From contig NC_050104.1 of assembly GCF_902167145.1 (NCBI RefSeq), positions 8,392,001 through 8,456,000 of the forward strand: DNA of 64,000 bases. Reading direction: 5' to 3'. A program made the position numbers and the translations under genes. The notes under the pieces were generated by a model. That model worked only from the letters and a program-made list of their open reading frames with translations. It was not told where the DNA came from and ran no database searches. The first letter of the stretch is position 1; each line of letters begins with the position of its first letter. Below, piece by piece: positions 34,141 through 44,592 of this stretch. The stretch comes from Zea mays (taxonomy: Eukaryota > Streptophyta > Magnoliopsida > Poales > Poaceae).

Positions 34141-34480
34141 GCCAGCAGCATTATAGGAAGCAAAACCATCCAGTAGCACTTAGCCAACACACAAGCTCGC
34201 CTTAAGAGTTAAGCCTACTTCCCCTACCCATGTCATCCAGCCAGCGAAACGACGTCTAGATGCTTCAAATGTTGCTTCTACTGTCACCCGATGCCTTCAC
34301 GCAGCATACCCGAGCAGCTCCAGCCGTGCTATTCGAATCAAGCTCCGACTTCCTGCTCATCTTCTATCTTCCTTCAATCACAAGCTCCAAACTCCAATCC
34401 TCCTCCTTTCTACTCTCAACCTACCTGCCTGCCTGCTAGATGTCACCTCCAATCCGCAATACTATCCTCACGAGCAGCCC

Positions 34481-34625
34481 CGTTACTCCCATGTGGCCAA
34501 CTTGCCCCACACCAAACAACACGAAAAGATTAAAGAAAACAAAATGTCGTTTTGGGCTGCCACCACGGAGCCCGTTACTCCCATGCGGCCAACTTGCCTT
34601 CACCAAACAACACGAGAAAATTAAT
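34481..34625 (+). repeat. Imperfect tandem duplication
   Basis: 'ccgttactcccatgtggcca', 'acttgcc' and 'caccaaacaacacgaaaaga' at 34481-34532 recur as a diverged copy at 34571-34622. The unit is about 90 bp. No coding role is apparent. Confidence 0.8.
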
Positions 34626-34639
34626 AAATAAAATAAAAT

Positions 34640-35169
34640 GGTGTTCTCTTGTTCATTGAGTACATACTATTAAGACATGCATAGCCCTCTTAGGCCTAGA
34701 CTTCTATACAGGCTAGTATTACACAGCCAAGGGACTTTCATAGTGTCAAACTTCATCCACACCAACAGAAAATGGCAGTTCCAATTGGTGACCGTCACCG
34801 TCTGTATCAGGTCATATGACTTGACAAATCCACGTAAGTATGCATAGTAAATAATGTATGAGATGTCCAGTCTTGCAGATTTGCACCAAGGCAAAACTAT
34901 AACCACCTCATAAGTTATGATAGCTAAGTAGATAGACCAGATCAAATGACACTGGCCTATCTACAAGATTACAAGCCCGGAGCAAATGGCACTGGCCAAT
35001 CTACAAGATTCAAGCTAGTAACTCAGAGAACGAGATATCATGCCACGAGGTTAGTTCTGTCTTTGGCCTGTAAATAACCAACCAGCAAGAATGGATTTAT
35101 AAAGTCCACGTCGGCGACTTTAAAGCATACAGGAAGTTGTCGAGTCAGCAGGTTTAAGCTACAAATCTT
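34640..35169 (-). other. 3' flank of MED6
   Basis: Lies just downstream of the MED6 stop codon on the minus strand, so part of it should be the 3' untranslated region. A short repeat 'atggcactggcc' plus 'atctacaagatt' occurs at 34945-35010. No convincing polyadenylation signal could be fixed by eye. Confidence 0.4.
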
Positions 35170-38100
35170 TCATTGGAATCTTGGTCTTTTCGAAGGACCT
35201 TGATCAATGATAGGGTCAAGTTGAGGCGGTGCCTCTGATGCTGCCACATCATCCGGCGCTTTCTCTTGTTCTGCTGATGGTGGGACATAGCCCTCGGGGT
35301 AAGGGGGTGGGGGAGGAGCAGCCCCTATCTGAAATAGAAAATGTGTTAGTTTTGAAATTATAATTAACCAACAAAGGAAGACACACTGCAGGTCAACGGG
35401 ATCAACAGTCACAAGTTAGCGGAGGATGAATTTAGCCGCTTATTCGGTTGCGTCTGGATCGAAGAGGATTGAAATGGATTAAATCCCTCATTAGTCAATT
35501 CAAACAAGGCCTAAGGGCTTGTTTAGATACCTATGTATTCACCTCAATCTATGTGCGTTGAAATGGTTTGTGTATAATTTAGTATAAATTCTACACCAAA
35601 CCACTCCAGAAAAAAATCATATTACCTTCCGTTTCAAGGATGACAGGATATGATCAATTCGTTTGAGTTCCTTCAGGTCGATTGCTTCCTTTTGGGTCTT
35701 TGATTCAGAGGCTACTGCATCGGGCTCGGTTTCCACTGCAATGTAAAGACAGACATTCCTGGTGTCACCTTAGTTTTTTCCGAGTATCAGGAAGTTGAAC
35801 AGAGAACACAGATGCAGCTACCTCAAAGCTGAAGCAACATGGGATTTGTGAATATACACAGCAACTATTTTCATGCATCTGATCTTTTATGCAATTATCA
35901 CCATCAAGCATTACCAAAGGCTCAAGATAAAACTAAACTTTCCATCAAAACTAAGTTGCATCTACTCCATCCCAACTTAAAAAAACTCGACCGGTAGGGG
36001 AAAGACCACTCCCACGATATTATATTAAAACAAGCTCAATCGGAGCCTCGACCCAGAAAGGTCACAAGTTGACCTCTCATGCAGCATGAGGGTTACACCA
36101 TTCCAACTTTCTTCGAGAGTCAAAGCATCTCAAGTTTCACCAAGTTATATGATAAAATAGAGGTAGTACAGTTTTGTTTCTTTTCTGAGCTCCAGTGGCC
36201 AAGCCACGAGGAATTATTAAAAAATGGATAGGCCAAGCAGCAATCTGGCGACTAGATCTAGGTTAATAGTTCAGAGACTAAACATGTTGCTGGAAAACCA
36301 TAAATTATATGTGCACTTTTGTGCCAACAGAAAGTGTAGGACACTCTACTGTCACAGATTCAAAAACATGTAGCAAACTATCAAAATACTCTTTTTCACA
36401 ACATGTTATCTGCCTTAACCTCAAATGAAACATTATACCATGACACATAAAAAGATTGAAGGACAGCAAAAAAAAAAAACCTTTAGCCTGAAGCAATTTA
36501 GGGCTGGTTCTGCCTCAACCCATGATCTGTCTGCTGCTAATATATGCATAGGTTGCTGCTAGTTTCTAAGCACACCACCAAAAGAAAAGAATGGAACAAC
36601 TATAGCCACTCCTATCTAAGTGTTCACAACCAGCATACTTTTACTGCCAGCATTCACTGTGTTGTGCCCATTATTCTATCCAGTGATAACAAGCAGAACT
36701 ACTGATTCATGTACCAGATTGTCTAAAGTAATGAGTTTAGGAAGTTTAAGCGGTATTGTCAAATCAAACATAAGATTAAGATTAATACACAATTAGAAGG
36801 TTGACAGCCAAAAAATCAGAAAATGTAAAGAAAACACTTGGCTCAGTAACAAGATGTTCACAAGTTCCTACGGCGAGTTAGCTGGTGTCATTCTAGTTAG
36901 TGGCGACAACACAATGAGTTATCCTCTAGTCATGCTAGAAATTTAGCTTACGATGTTCAATTGTTGCAGATCCTGTGTGGCCTTTTAAGTTCTTGTTTAA
37001 GTCTAAATGTTTCGTGGTGGTGATTACTATAGCGATCTCGCACAGCCCTTGCTGGAGTTTTCCTGTGGTATGCTGTGGTGGTAAATAGTTGTAATTTTGC
37101 AGGTAACCTTTTTTGGAAACGATATTGTAAGGCATTATTACAAAGAGAATTAGATCAGGGGTTTAGATTTGGGCATCTGTAACTAATCTAACACTAGTTT
37201 CTTCAGAAATCAGAAATGAATTCAGAACGACAATTCATTGTAAGCAGTCTAACGATTTTGCAATTTTAGTGAGTCATTCTATAAATCAGAATATCTGATG
37301 CTTTAAAAAGTCACATGTTCCTACTCATAAAGTTTATATAGTTCTATATGATAAATCCGTCACAGGTTGGTGGTGCATGTTTGATTCAACAGGTAAACTA
37401 TAGCAAGCCATGAAAAATTAGACCAGTTGATTGTTTCACAGGAGTATCTCACTAGAAGTAGAAACTCAACACAAAGTTTGGCCAAATATTTAATCACAAT
37501 GAAATTTAAGACATGGAATTCTTTAATCAGGACTCATGTAACACCATGGGGATGAGGCACCTTACAATCAATCCTGTGAAACAGGTAAACAGAAATTAAA
37601 TGTACAAACAGGTAGCACACAAGGATCATACCGTTTCCAATCTTCTCCAACTTTGAACATGCTATGGTAAAGGCTTTTGATATATGATGCATAGCCCTGC
37701 TCTGCAATGTTACAAGAACAGTTCAAGTAAAACTCGCTAGTTGCTACGACCAAAAATACACAATCACATTGTATATGATAGGCCTAAAGCCTCCAACTCC
37801 AACAGATCACAAGAACACATACTAGCATAAGTATTTTGGTGGCTGGAACGACATAGCCATTTTTTCTATTTTCTCTCCTACTAATATAGCCAATGTGAAG
37901 AAGGGCGGAAGGACAGGCCTAGCGCAGTGGTGAGAACCCCTTCCACTGAGCCAAAGGTCCTGGGTTCTCTCTAAAAAAGTGCAGCCGTGCAGGGGTAAGG
38001 CTTGCCTCGGTTATTCCTTCCCAGACTCCACTCATGTGGAAGGCTGGAAGTTGCCACTGCCAACACTGGATCTGTCCTAGGCCCTATTTTTTCGGCTTCT

Positions 38101-39208
38101 GGCCAGATTCTAGTCGTCTGAATCAGCTTCTGGCAGCCAAATGCTTCACTTCTCAGCCCACTTATGTGAGAATCGCTTCGGTGAAAATCGTCCAAATCAA
38201 CGTGAATGCACAATATGCAATCGTCACGATAAGAGGAATTTGCCACTTCCTAAACCCTAAACCGTGCAGACCCCTTCATCTTTCTCCGTACGCAAGCCCC
38301 GCGATATCCAAATTCTCGTCATAGCTAGATTATTCAGGAATCCATATTCTCAGAGAAGCTCTTCGGAAAAAAGTTGTCCAAAACAGGGACCTAATATAGC
38401 CAATGTGAGCTAAAAATCAAGCTGTGATAATCCCTAATAAATGCAGAATGTTACCCCAACTCATCAGCCTACTACTCAATGCTGAAATTTAGCTAAAGTA
38501 AATGTTATGAATCTAGACTCTAGCATACACCTAGACAAAGGATTATTTCCAACAGTATAGCCCAATTAAAATGTCCAAAGAATGAAAGGCTAAACTAACA
38601 AAAAATGTGTGCAGAACATTTTAATTGCATTGAGTCATTGACAATCAGAAAAATGAACAGCTAGGAATCCCATTGCAAAATAAAAGGAAAAGAGGCGAGA
38701 ATATACTATGCGTGAGGCGAAGACGTTGCAGAGCTGTGGCGCCTGGTAGATGGAGCCGTCAAGGATGTAGTAGGCGAGCATGGGGCTAGATTTCTCGGGG
38801 CTCTCCCGCTTCTGCTTCCGGATCACAAATAGGTGCGGCTCCATCACTTCGCTCAGAAGGTACTCCATCCCGGTCATCTTCCTGCGACCACAACACCAAT
38901 CGAATACCAATACCAAACCAAAAAAATCCAGACGAATTGGTGGGAGATGGGGAGCCAAGCTAAGTGTTGTACGTCAGATGAGACATGTCGAGGGGGTGGA
39001 TTTGGCGCGATCGGAGGGACTCGTTGTTGCAGGTGATGTCGTAGAAGGGGGAGAGCGCGAAGTAGTCGAAGACGAGGTTGCGATCGAGCGGGTAAGTGTC
39101 GAGCCACAGCTGGTCGCGGAAGCAGATCCCAGTCATGTCCGTACCCGGCGGAGGCAGGAGCGCCACCGCGCCATCGGGGCCCGGCGGGGGCAGCGGCGTC
39201 GCCGACAT
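35170..39208 (-). CDS. MED6: Mediator of RNA polymerase II transcription subunit 6
   Basis: Five exons on the minus strand: 39208-38973, 38881-38707, 37701-37632, 35735-35626 and 35328-35170, all with GT-AG introns and compatible phases, total 750 bp (249 aa plus stop; Arabidopsis MED6 is of similar size). Family signatures are '[20 protein letters not shown]', '[17 protein letters not shown]', '[20 protein letters not shown]' across the first junction, '[17 protein letters not shown]', '[14 protein letters not shown]' and 'ISKAF' with 'SKLEKIG'. The C-terminus is Pro-rich, ending GPSKRPRFQ. The product is a nuclear subunit of the Mediator head that links activators to Pol II. The start is the ATG before the proline-rich leader; it fits the family. 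Intron 2 contains a SINE insertion. Confidence 0.93.
37881..38408. mobile_element. SINE insertion with 18-bp target duplication in MED6 intron 2
   Basis: A perfect direct repeat CTAATATAGCCAATGTGA at 37881-37898 and 38391-38408 brackets 492 bp. The left part (37899-38075) is a tRNA-derived SINE: 'ctagcgcagtggtgagaa' (A box) then 'aaggtcctgggttctc' (B box-like) and a 'cggttattccttcccaga' body, as in grass Au-like SINEs. The right part (38076-38390) begins 'ggccctattttttcgg' and ends with the approximate inverse ('gaaaaaagttg...acagggac'), like a MITE. A MITE inserted at the SINE's 3' end would explain both. Confidence 0.8.
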
Positions 39209-40159
39209 CGCCGTGCGGGAAGCGCTGTACTACGACTCCACGAGCGAGAGACCTCGGCCCACCAAATCGAACGGAAAAGTGGGGCGGACGCGGCGCTGTC
39301 GATACGTCGGTGGGCAGAAAGCCAAGGGCGGCGTCGCGGGGAGCGGAGGGCTGACAACGACAGCGCGGGAAGCGTGCGGCGTCTCGGGGAGCGGAGGGCT
39401 GACAACGACAGCGCGGGAGGCGTGCGGCGGCAGGCCGAGGGTAGTGGCGCAGGGAGCTGAGGTGGTTCGTGTGGCGGCGTGGGGGGGCAGGGAGTGAGGA
39501 CGGCGGTCGGCGGCGCTGGGGGTCCGATCCCGCGAGATGCGAGTGACGGAGAAGAGAAATAGAAGAGAGAGAAAATGAAAAAATTACTGGCAGGTGGGTC
39601 CCATATGTCATGGTCTCGTCTTATTTCTTTTAACCTTCCCAGTTCTCTCTGTTGAATTCCGACTTCTACTTGTTGATTGGTAAATAAATTTTCCTAGTTG
39701 ACCTCCCGCTCTTACCACGTGATTGTTTTCCTTGAGTGTGGAGCGTCTGCCTATTTCAGTCTGGGTTGCTGGAAACGCAGCGGAGCTGTATCTCCGCGCA
39801 TGTAGACGAGAGAGCTAAATAAAGGTTATACGGTACGCACGGGAGCAGGCTGCCGTCATCCTCTACAGCCAACCAATCATAAATTTTGCATGGTCAACTG
39901 TACCCGGTGCCTGGGCGTGGCTGGCGGCACAACCAATCACGTAGTTATTTGTTGATTGGTGAGACAGGAAAATATGAAATGGTATTCAATAACACTTCTG
40001 GTTTGATTTTAGCAAAAATATGGAAGTGAATCCATAAGGACTAGTTAACCTCGTTAGGTGATTATGATGTCAACTCGTTTCCCCATGTGGAAAGGCCTCT
40101 CTGGGAATATTTTTATATGGCCACTCGGAGGCTAACATTTCACGAGTTATCCGTTTGCA
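39209..40159. promoter_or_regulatory. MED6 upstream region
   Basis: The sequence just above the MED6 start is GC-rich to about 39560 and has ORFs on both strands that are composition artefacts. A short tandem duplication (cggagggctgacaacgacag at 39343 and 39383) lies in the presumed 5' leader. 'caaccaatca' (CCAAT-type) occurs at 39870 and 39930, in a pair of similar ~40-bp segments. No clear TATA box at the expected distance. The MED6 promoter must lie here, but its elements are not resolved. Confidence 0.45.
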
Positions 40160-40612
40160 TTGCTAATTAACTATCCATCCACACAAACTTTCATGAACTT
40201 ACCTAGGCGGCAACAGAGTGTATGGTGGAGGAGGAGCTTACGGAGCGAGAGGCCGAGAAGGTCAACGAGCGGACAACAGAGGCCTCCAACACATGAGGCG
40301 AGAGGGACGATCGATGGGGAAGGTTGTCCGTTGTCGATAGGTTGGGCATTTTACGTAGGTTATTTGGGTTTGGGTTGGGATGTGCGGGTATTGTATGCTC
40401 CTAAACAAGTCAAAGAAATGACCAGTGAAAATTTCTCACGTGGGTTGCTGGCACGGGAAATGCTTGGGATCCTGGTGGGGAACTGGGGACACGAGTTGCC
40501 AAACTGGCCCAAAAATGTGGCATGGTGGTACAGGATAAAAAGAAGCACAATAAATTTGAGATATGTTTGCATTTGCAGCATATCTACTCGTAATATGAGG
40601 GTGTCAGGATAA
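40160..40612 (+). other. Unrecognised 150-codon ORF
   Basis: An open frame from ATG 40160 to the TAA at 40610-40612. The product is Arg-rich at first (RRQQSVWWRRSLRSERPRR) and Trp/Gly-rich later. I see no domain, signal peptide or transmembrane pattern, and no splice-supported extension. It may be a chance ORF in repeat-derived DNA; it is listed because it is one of the longer unexplained frames. Confidence 0.2.
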
Positions 40613-41035
40613 AGAATACCACAATAAATCTATATCACTATATAATCAATCAGTTTAAATTTTGCAAAACTCAACTAACCAAATCACCACACTTATAACC
40701 TCCACTAAATTCACCAAGCAAGTTACACCCAGACTTAGCACACATTCAAAACCAACGGTTTAGATCGTTAGATAACCTCATTTCTCTTATTCACTCAAAT
40801 CCAATGGATAATATTATTTAGATTATACATCATACATCATCCCTCCCTCTCCTCTCACCCATGACCTCGCCACCCCACGCCGCCCCTCCCCCTCACCCGC
40901 GTTGCTGTCGTCGACCCCTCCCCCTACGCGAGATCGTAGTGTTAGCACGAGTTATATGCTAGTCTAGAAGTAATCTGGAGCTCCACCATTTATTAACTCG
41001 ATAAATACTTCTATCTTTTGTACATGTTGCATTAG

Positions 41036-42597
41036 TGTCGGCGTTTCGAGACCGGGGGGTCCCTAAGCTGACGAGTGAATGTGTCGCGTGCCCCAGCCCA
41101 GATGGGTCGAGCGCGTGGGCGAGCGCGAAGGGGGGAAGCGAGGTGGCCGGAGATGGGCGTGACAGAGGTGGAAATCCCGCGGCCTTCGTGTTCGTCCCGC
41201 GCCCAGGTCGGGTGCGCTTGCAGTAGGGGGTTACAAGCGTCCACGCGGGTGAGGGAAGCGAGCGGCCCCAAGAGAGCGCCTGTCCCGTCCTCGTCCCCGC
41301 GCGGCCAACCTTCTCTAAGAAGACCCTGGTCCTTCCTTTTATAGGCGTAAGGAGAGGATCCAGGTGTACAATGGGGATGTAGCAGAGTGCTACGTGTCTA
41401 GCAGGGGAGAGCTAGCGCCCTAAGTACATGCCGATGTGGTAGCCGGAGAGATCTTGGCACCCAGCTGGTGTGATGTCGTGGCCGTCGGAGGAGCGGCGGA
41501 GCCTGGCGGAGGGACAGCTGTCGGAGCGGTCGAGTCCTTGCTGACGTCCTCCTGCTTCCGTAAGAGAGCTGAGAGCCGCCGTCGTCACAGAGCATGCGGG
41601 GCGCCATCATTGCCTATCTGGCGGAGCTAGCCAGATGGGACACCGGTCTTGTTCTCTGCGGCCCGAGTGAGCTCGGGGTAGGGTGATGATGGCACTTCCT
41701 GTTGACGTGGCTGGCCCGCGCCCTAGGCTGGGCGACGTGGAGGCTCCTCCGAAGCCGAGGTAGAGTCTGTCTTACATGGCCGAGGCCGAGTCCGAGCCCC
41801 TGGGCCGGGCGAGGCGGAGGTCGTTTGGCCGAGGCCAGGGCGGAGTCCGAGCCCTGGGGTCGGGCGAGGCGGAGTTCGTCGTCTTCTGGGGCTTAGCCCG
41901 AGTCCGAGCCCTGGGGTCGGGCGGAGCGGAGTTCGCCGTCTTCCGGGACTTAGCCCGAGTCCGAGCCCTGGGGTCGGGCGGAGCGGAGTTCGCCGTCTTC
42001 CGGGACTTAGCCCGAGTCCGAGCCCTGGGGTCGGGCGGAGCGGAGTTCGCCGTCTTCCGGGACTTAGCCCGAGTCCGAGCCCTGGGTCGGGCGGAGCGGA
42101 GCTTCCTATGGTGCCTTTGGCAGGGCCTGACTGCCTATCAGTCTCACTCTGTCAAGTAGCACTGCAGTCGGAGTGGCGCAGGCGACGCTGTCCTTTTGTC
42201 AGGCCGGTCAGTGGAGCGGCGAAGTGACGGCGGTCACTTCGGCTCTGCCGGGGGCGCGTGTCAGGATAAAGGTGTCAGGCCACCTTTGCGTTAAATGCTC
42301 CTGCAATTCGGTCGGTCGGTGCGGCGATTTAGTCAGGGTTGCTTCTTAGCGAAGGCAAGGCCTCGGGCGAGCCGGAGATGTGTCCGCCGTTGGAGGGGGG
42401 CCTCGGGCGAGACGGAAATCCCTCGGGGTCGGCTGCCCTTGTCCGAGGCTAGGCTCGGGCGAGGCATGATCGAGTCGCTCGTATGGACTGATCTCTGACT
42501 TAATCGCACCCATCAGGCCTTTGCAGCTTTATGCTGATGGGGGTTACCAGCTGAGAATCAGGAGTCTTGAGGGTACCCCTAATTATGGTCCCCGACA
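41036..42597 (+). mobile_element. Solo Ty3/gypsy LTR
   Basis: 1,562 bp starting TGTCGGCGTTTCG and ending GTCCCCGACA, flanked by a perfect 5-bp duplication ATTAG (41031-41035 and 42598-42602). A TATA-like 'ccttttataggcgtaagg' lies near 41335. No internal region remains, so it arose by LTR-LTR recombination. It is GC-rich and resembles abundant maize gypsy LTRs; I do not name the family. Confidence 0.9.
41876..42110 (+). repeat. 57-bp tandem repeat inside the solo LTR
   Basis: Four copies of a 57-bp unit whose 'ttagcccgagtccgagccct' starts fall near 41893, 41950, 42007 and 42064. Because 57 is a multiple of three, one frame stays open and gives a 19-residue repeat (LARVRALGSGGAEFAVFRD) within a 127-codon ORF at 41776-42159. 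The ORF is a by-product of the repeat, not a gene. Confidence 0.9.
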
Positions 42598-42826
42598 ATT
42601 AGATTTGCTATGAGTTAAATATTTTTAAATTTAAATATTATTTTTTAAAAAATAGGTTAGTAATATAAGATTTATGATTTAAATTTACTATAAGAAAATA
42701 CTTTTATAATATGTAGTTCATACATATTGTGAAACTATTTGAATTTTTTTAATTAATGGTCAAGGTTTTTTAAGAAAAAAGAGGTCAACCTACAAAAAAA
42801 TAGGTCAATAATATAATATTAATGTT

Positions 42827-43430
42827 TTTTCTCGAACATACAGGAGAGATGTGCATGTTTATATTAAGAGAAAGAAAAGGTCCATCATATCACCATGGAT
42901 CATAGTGTGAGATGTAGAAACTGAAGAAAATACTTACAGCTAACAAAACAAAAGGGCCTGACCTAGCTATCTATAAAAGTTATACCAACAACCTCCCTAG
43001 ATTCGGGGCCATCAGCCCTTTGGTCCTAGCTAGTTGCCAAAGAGGGATCTCATTCTTGACCTCCTGCACCATAGCTAGGATAGAAGGTGTAGAGCCTTCA
43101 AAAACACATGCATTGCGATGCTTTCATAGAACCCAAGCTCCCAGAATGATCAGAGAGTTAAATCCTTTTTCTATTATTTCTAAACCTTCTTCAAGGACTT
43201 ATGCCACCAATCCAATGGTTACATAATATTGTACCAAAATTGTCTAGCAAAAATACAAGAGGTCAAACTATGTTGGGCATTCTCCTTTCCTAGTCACAAA
43301 GAGGACATTTCTTAGGATGAGGAAGTCCTCTTTTTTGTAAACAGTCAGGAGTCCAACAAGGATTCCAAATGGCTAGCCAAATAAACATCTGCATTTCCCT
43401 AGGGCCTAACATTTCCAAAGCCACTTCTAG
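42827..43430 (-). pseudogene. LINE (L1-like) 3' end
   Basis: On the minus strand, near 43430-43290: 'MQMFIWLAIWNPCWTPDCLQ', then 'KRGLPHPKKCPLCD'. This is the zinc-binding segment (zf-RVT) after the LINE reverse transcriptase. Further on come 'FNSLIILGAWVL', a stop, 'KHRNACVFEGSTPSILA' and 'WQLARTKGLMAPN', the usual LINE C-terminus. It ends with 'ctcctgtatgttcgagaaaa' at about 42830, a typical LINE tail. It has stops and is 5' truncated, as LINE insertions usually are. Confidence 0.8.
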
Positions 43431-44592
43431 GACTCAAAGAATATACAACCGACAAAAAAGGCATGTAGGCAGACCTAGTGGAGAACTGTACAAAAGCGTC
43501 AAACCTCCACTAGTGCAGATCATCATCTTGGTTAAGTGCAACCTCACTACCTCAGCCAAGATTCTGATAGTTTGATGAACCACGAGACTAGTTCTAGTCA
43601 TTGAATTTGCCCTTACAAGAAGAGAGGATAAATGAGAATGCTTAGATTGTAAGGTGAAACTAAATAGAAAAAATGATCTTTTTGAGACCTTTCAGATTTT
43701 TAAAACCAGTTTCTAAGAAAATAGGTGATCCAAACTGGGCCTTAATTAGTTGGTTATATGAGCAATTAAAGATGGTAATGAAATCCAAATTTTATACTAT
43801 ATACAATTTAAATATCAGATCATGTTAGGACCATACTATATTTCTATTTATTTTTAAACTAAAATTAATTAAGGTATCCAACAAAAACAAATCATAAAAG
43901 AATATTTGAATCATGATCCATTACAACCTTTATATGTAGTGCATCACAATAACTCGTGAATTGTGTGTCGAGTATGTGAGGATTTCTTCCCTTTGCTTCG
44001 TTTCATCCTTTTCTTGAAATGATATACCACTTTACCTACCTGTTCAAAAAAAATAACTCATGAATGAGCCCAATTAGCATAGCGGGTACAGCACCTGATC
44101 TGCGAAAGGATGCTACATGAAAAATGACTAATTCTAATTCTGAGTAATCAATAAAACACTTTCTGAGTAGACCATTGCACGCGAGCACCCTAGCATTTTA
44201 TATGTTATTTCGTATTGTTCACCAGCATACCCATATTACTGATAAGGTATGAGCGTTTTAACCTGTAAAGGTTGTAAAGAAAAGGTAGCAAAACTAGCAC
44301 AATTTTAACATCTTAAAAGCTTAATACAAATAAACATTGAATAGTTCCATAACCTGGAAAGTTCAGACTTGCAGCACTGCAGACATTTATCAGCTGCAGC
44401 TACAATTTACATTAATGCCTTGCACAACCATAGTATTACGGGTTGGGGCAGGCAAGGCTCATCTCTTGCCAAAGAATAGTGTTACAACATAGGTTTCCAC
44501 ATAGTAAAAACAAATACAGTTACAAGGGATGCCGACAAATGGCATCCATATACAACATCAATATCATAAATAACTCTACAATAACACAGCAT
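43431..44592. other. Intergenic DNA and 3' flank of the kinesin gene
   Basis: No gene seen between the LINE remnant and the kinesin stop codon at 44593. A tract near 43970-44052 ('tttcatccttttcttgaaatg' to an A-run) may be another eroded LINE tail on the plus strand. The part nearest 44592 should include the kinesin 3' untranslated region. Confidence 0.4.

Noticed and set aside
38780..39611. Long ORFs on both strands (226 and 245 codons) over the MED6 first exon
   Set aside because: They overlap the MED6 exons in other frames and in the GC-rich upstream leader; the MED6 frame alone shows family conservation.
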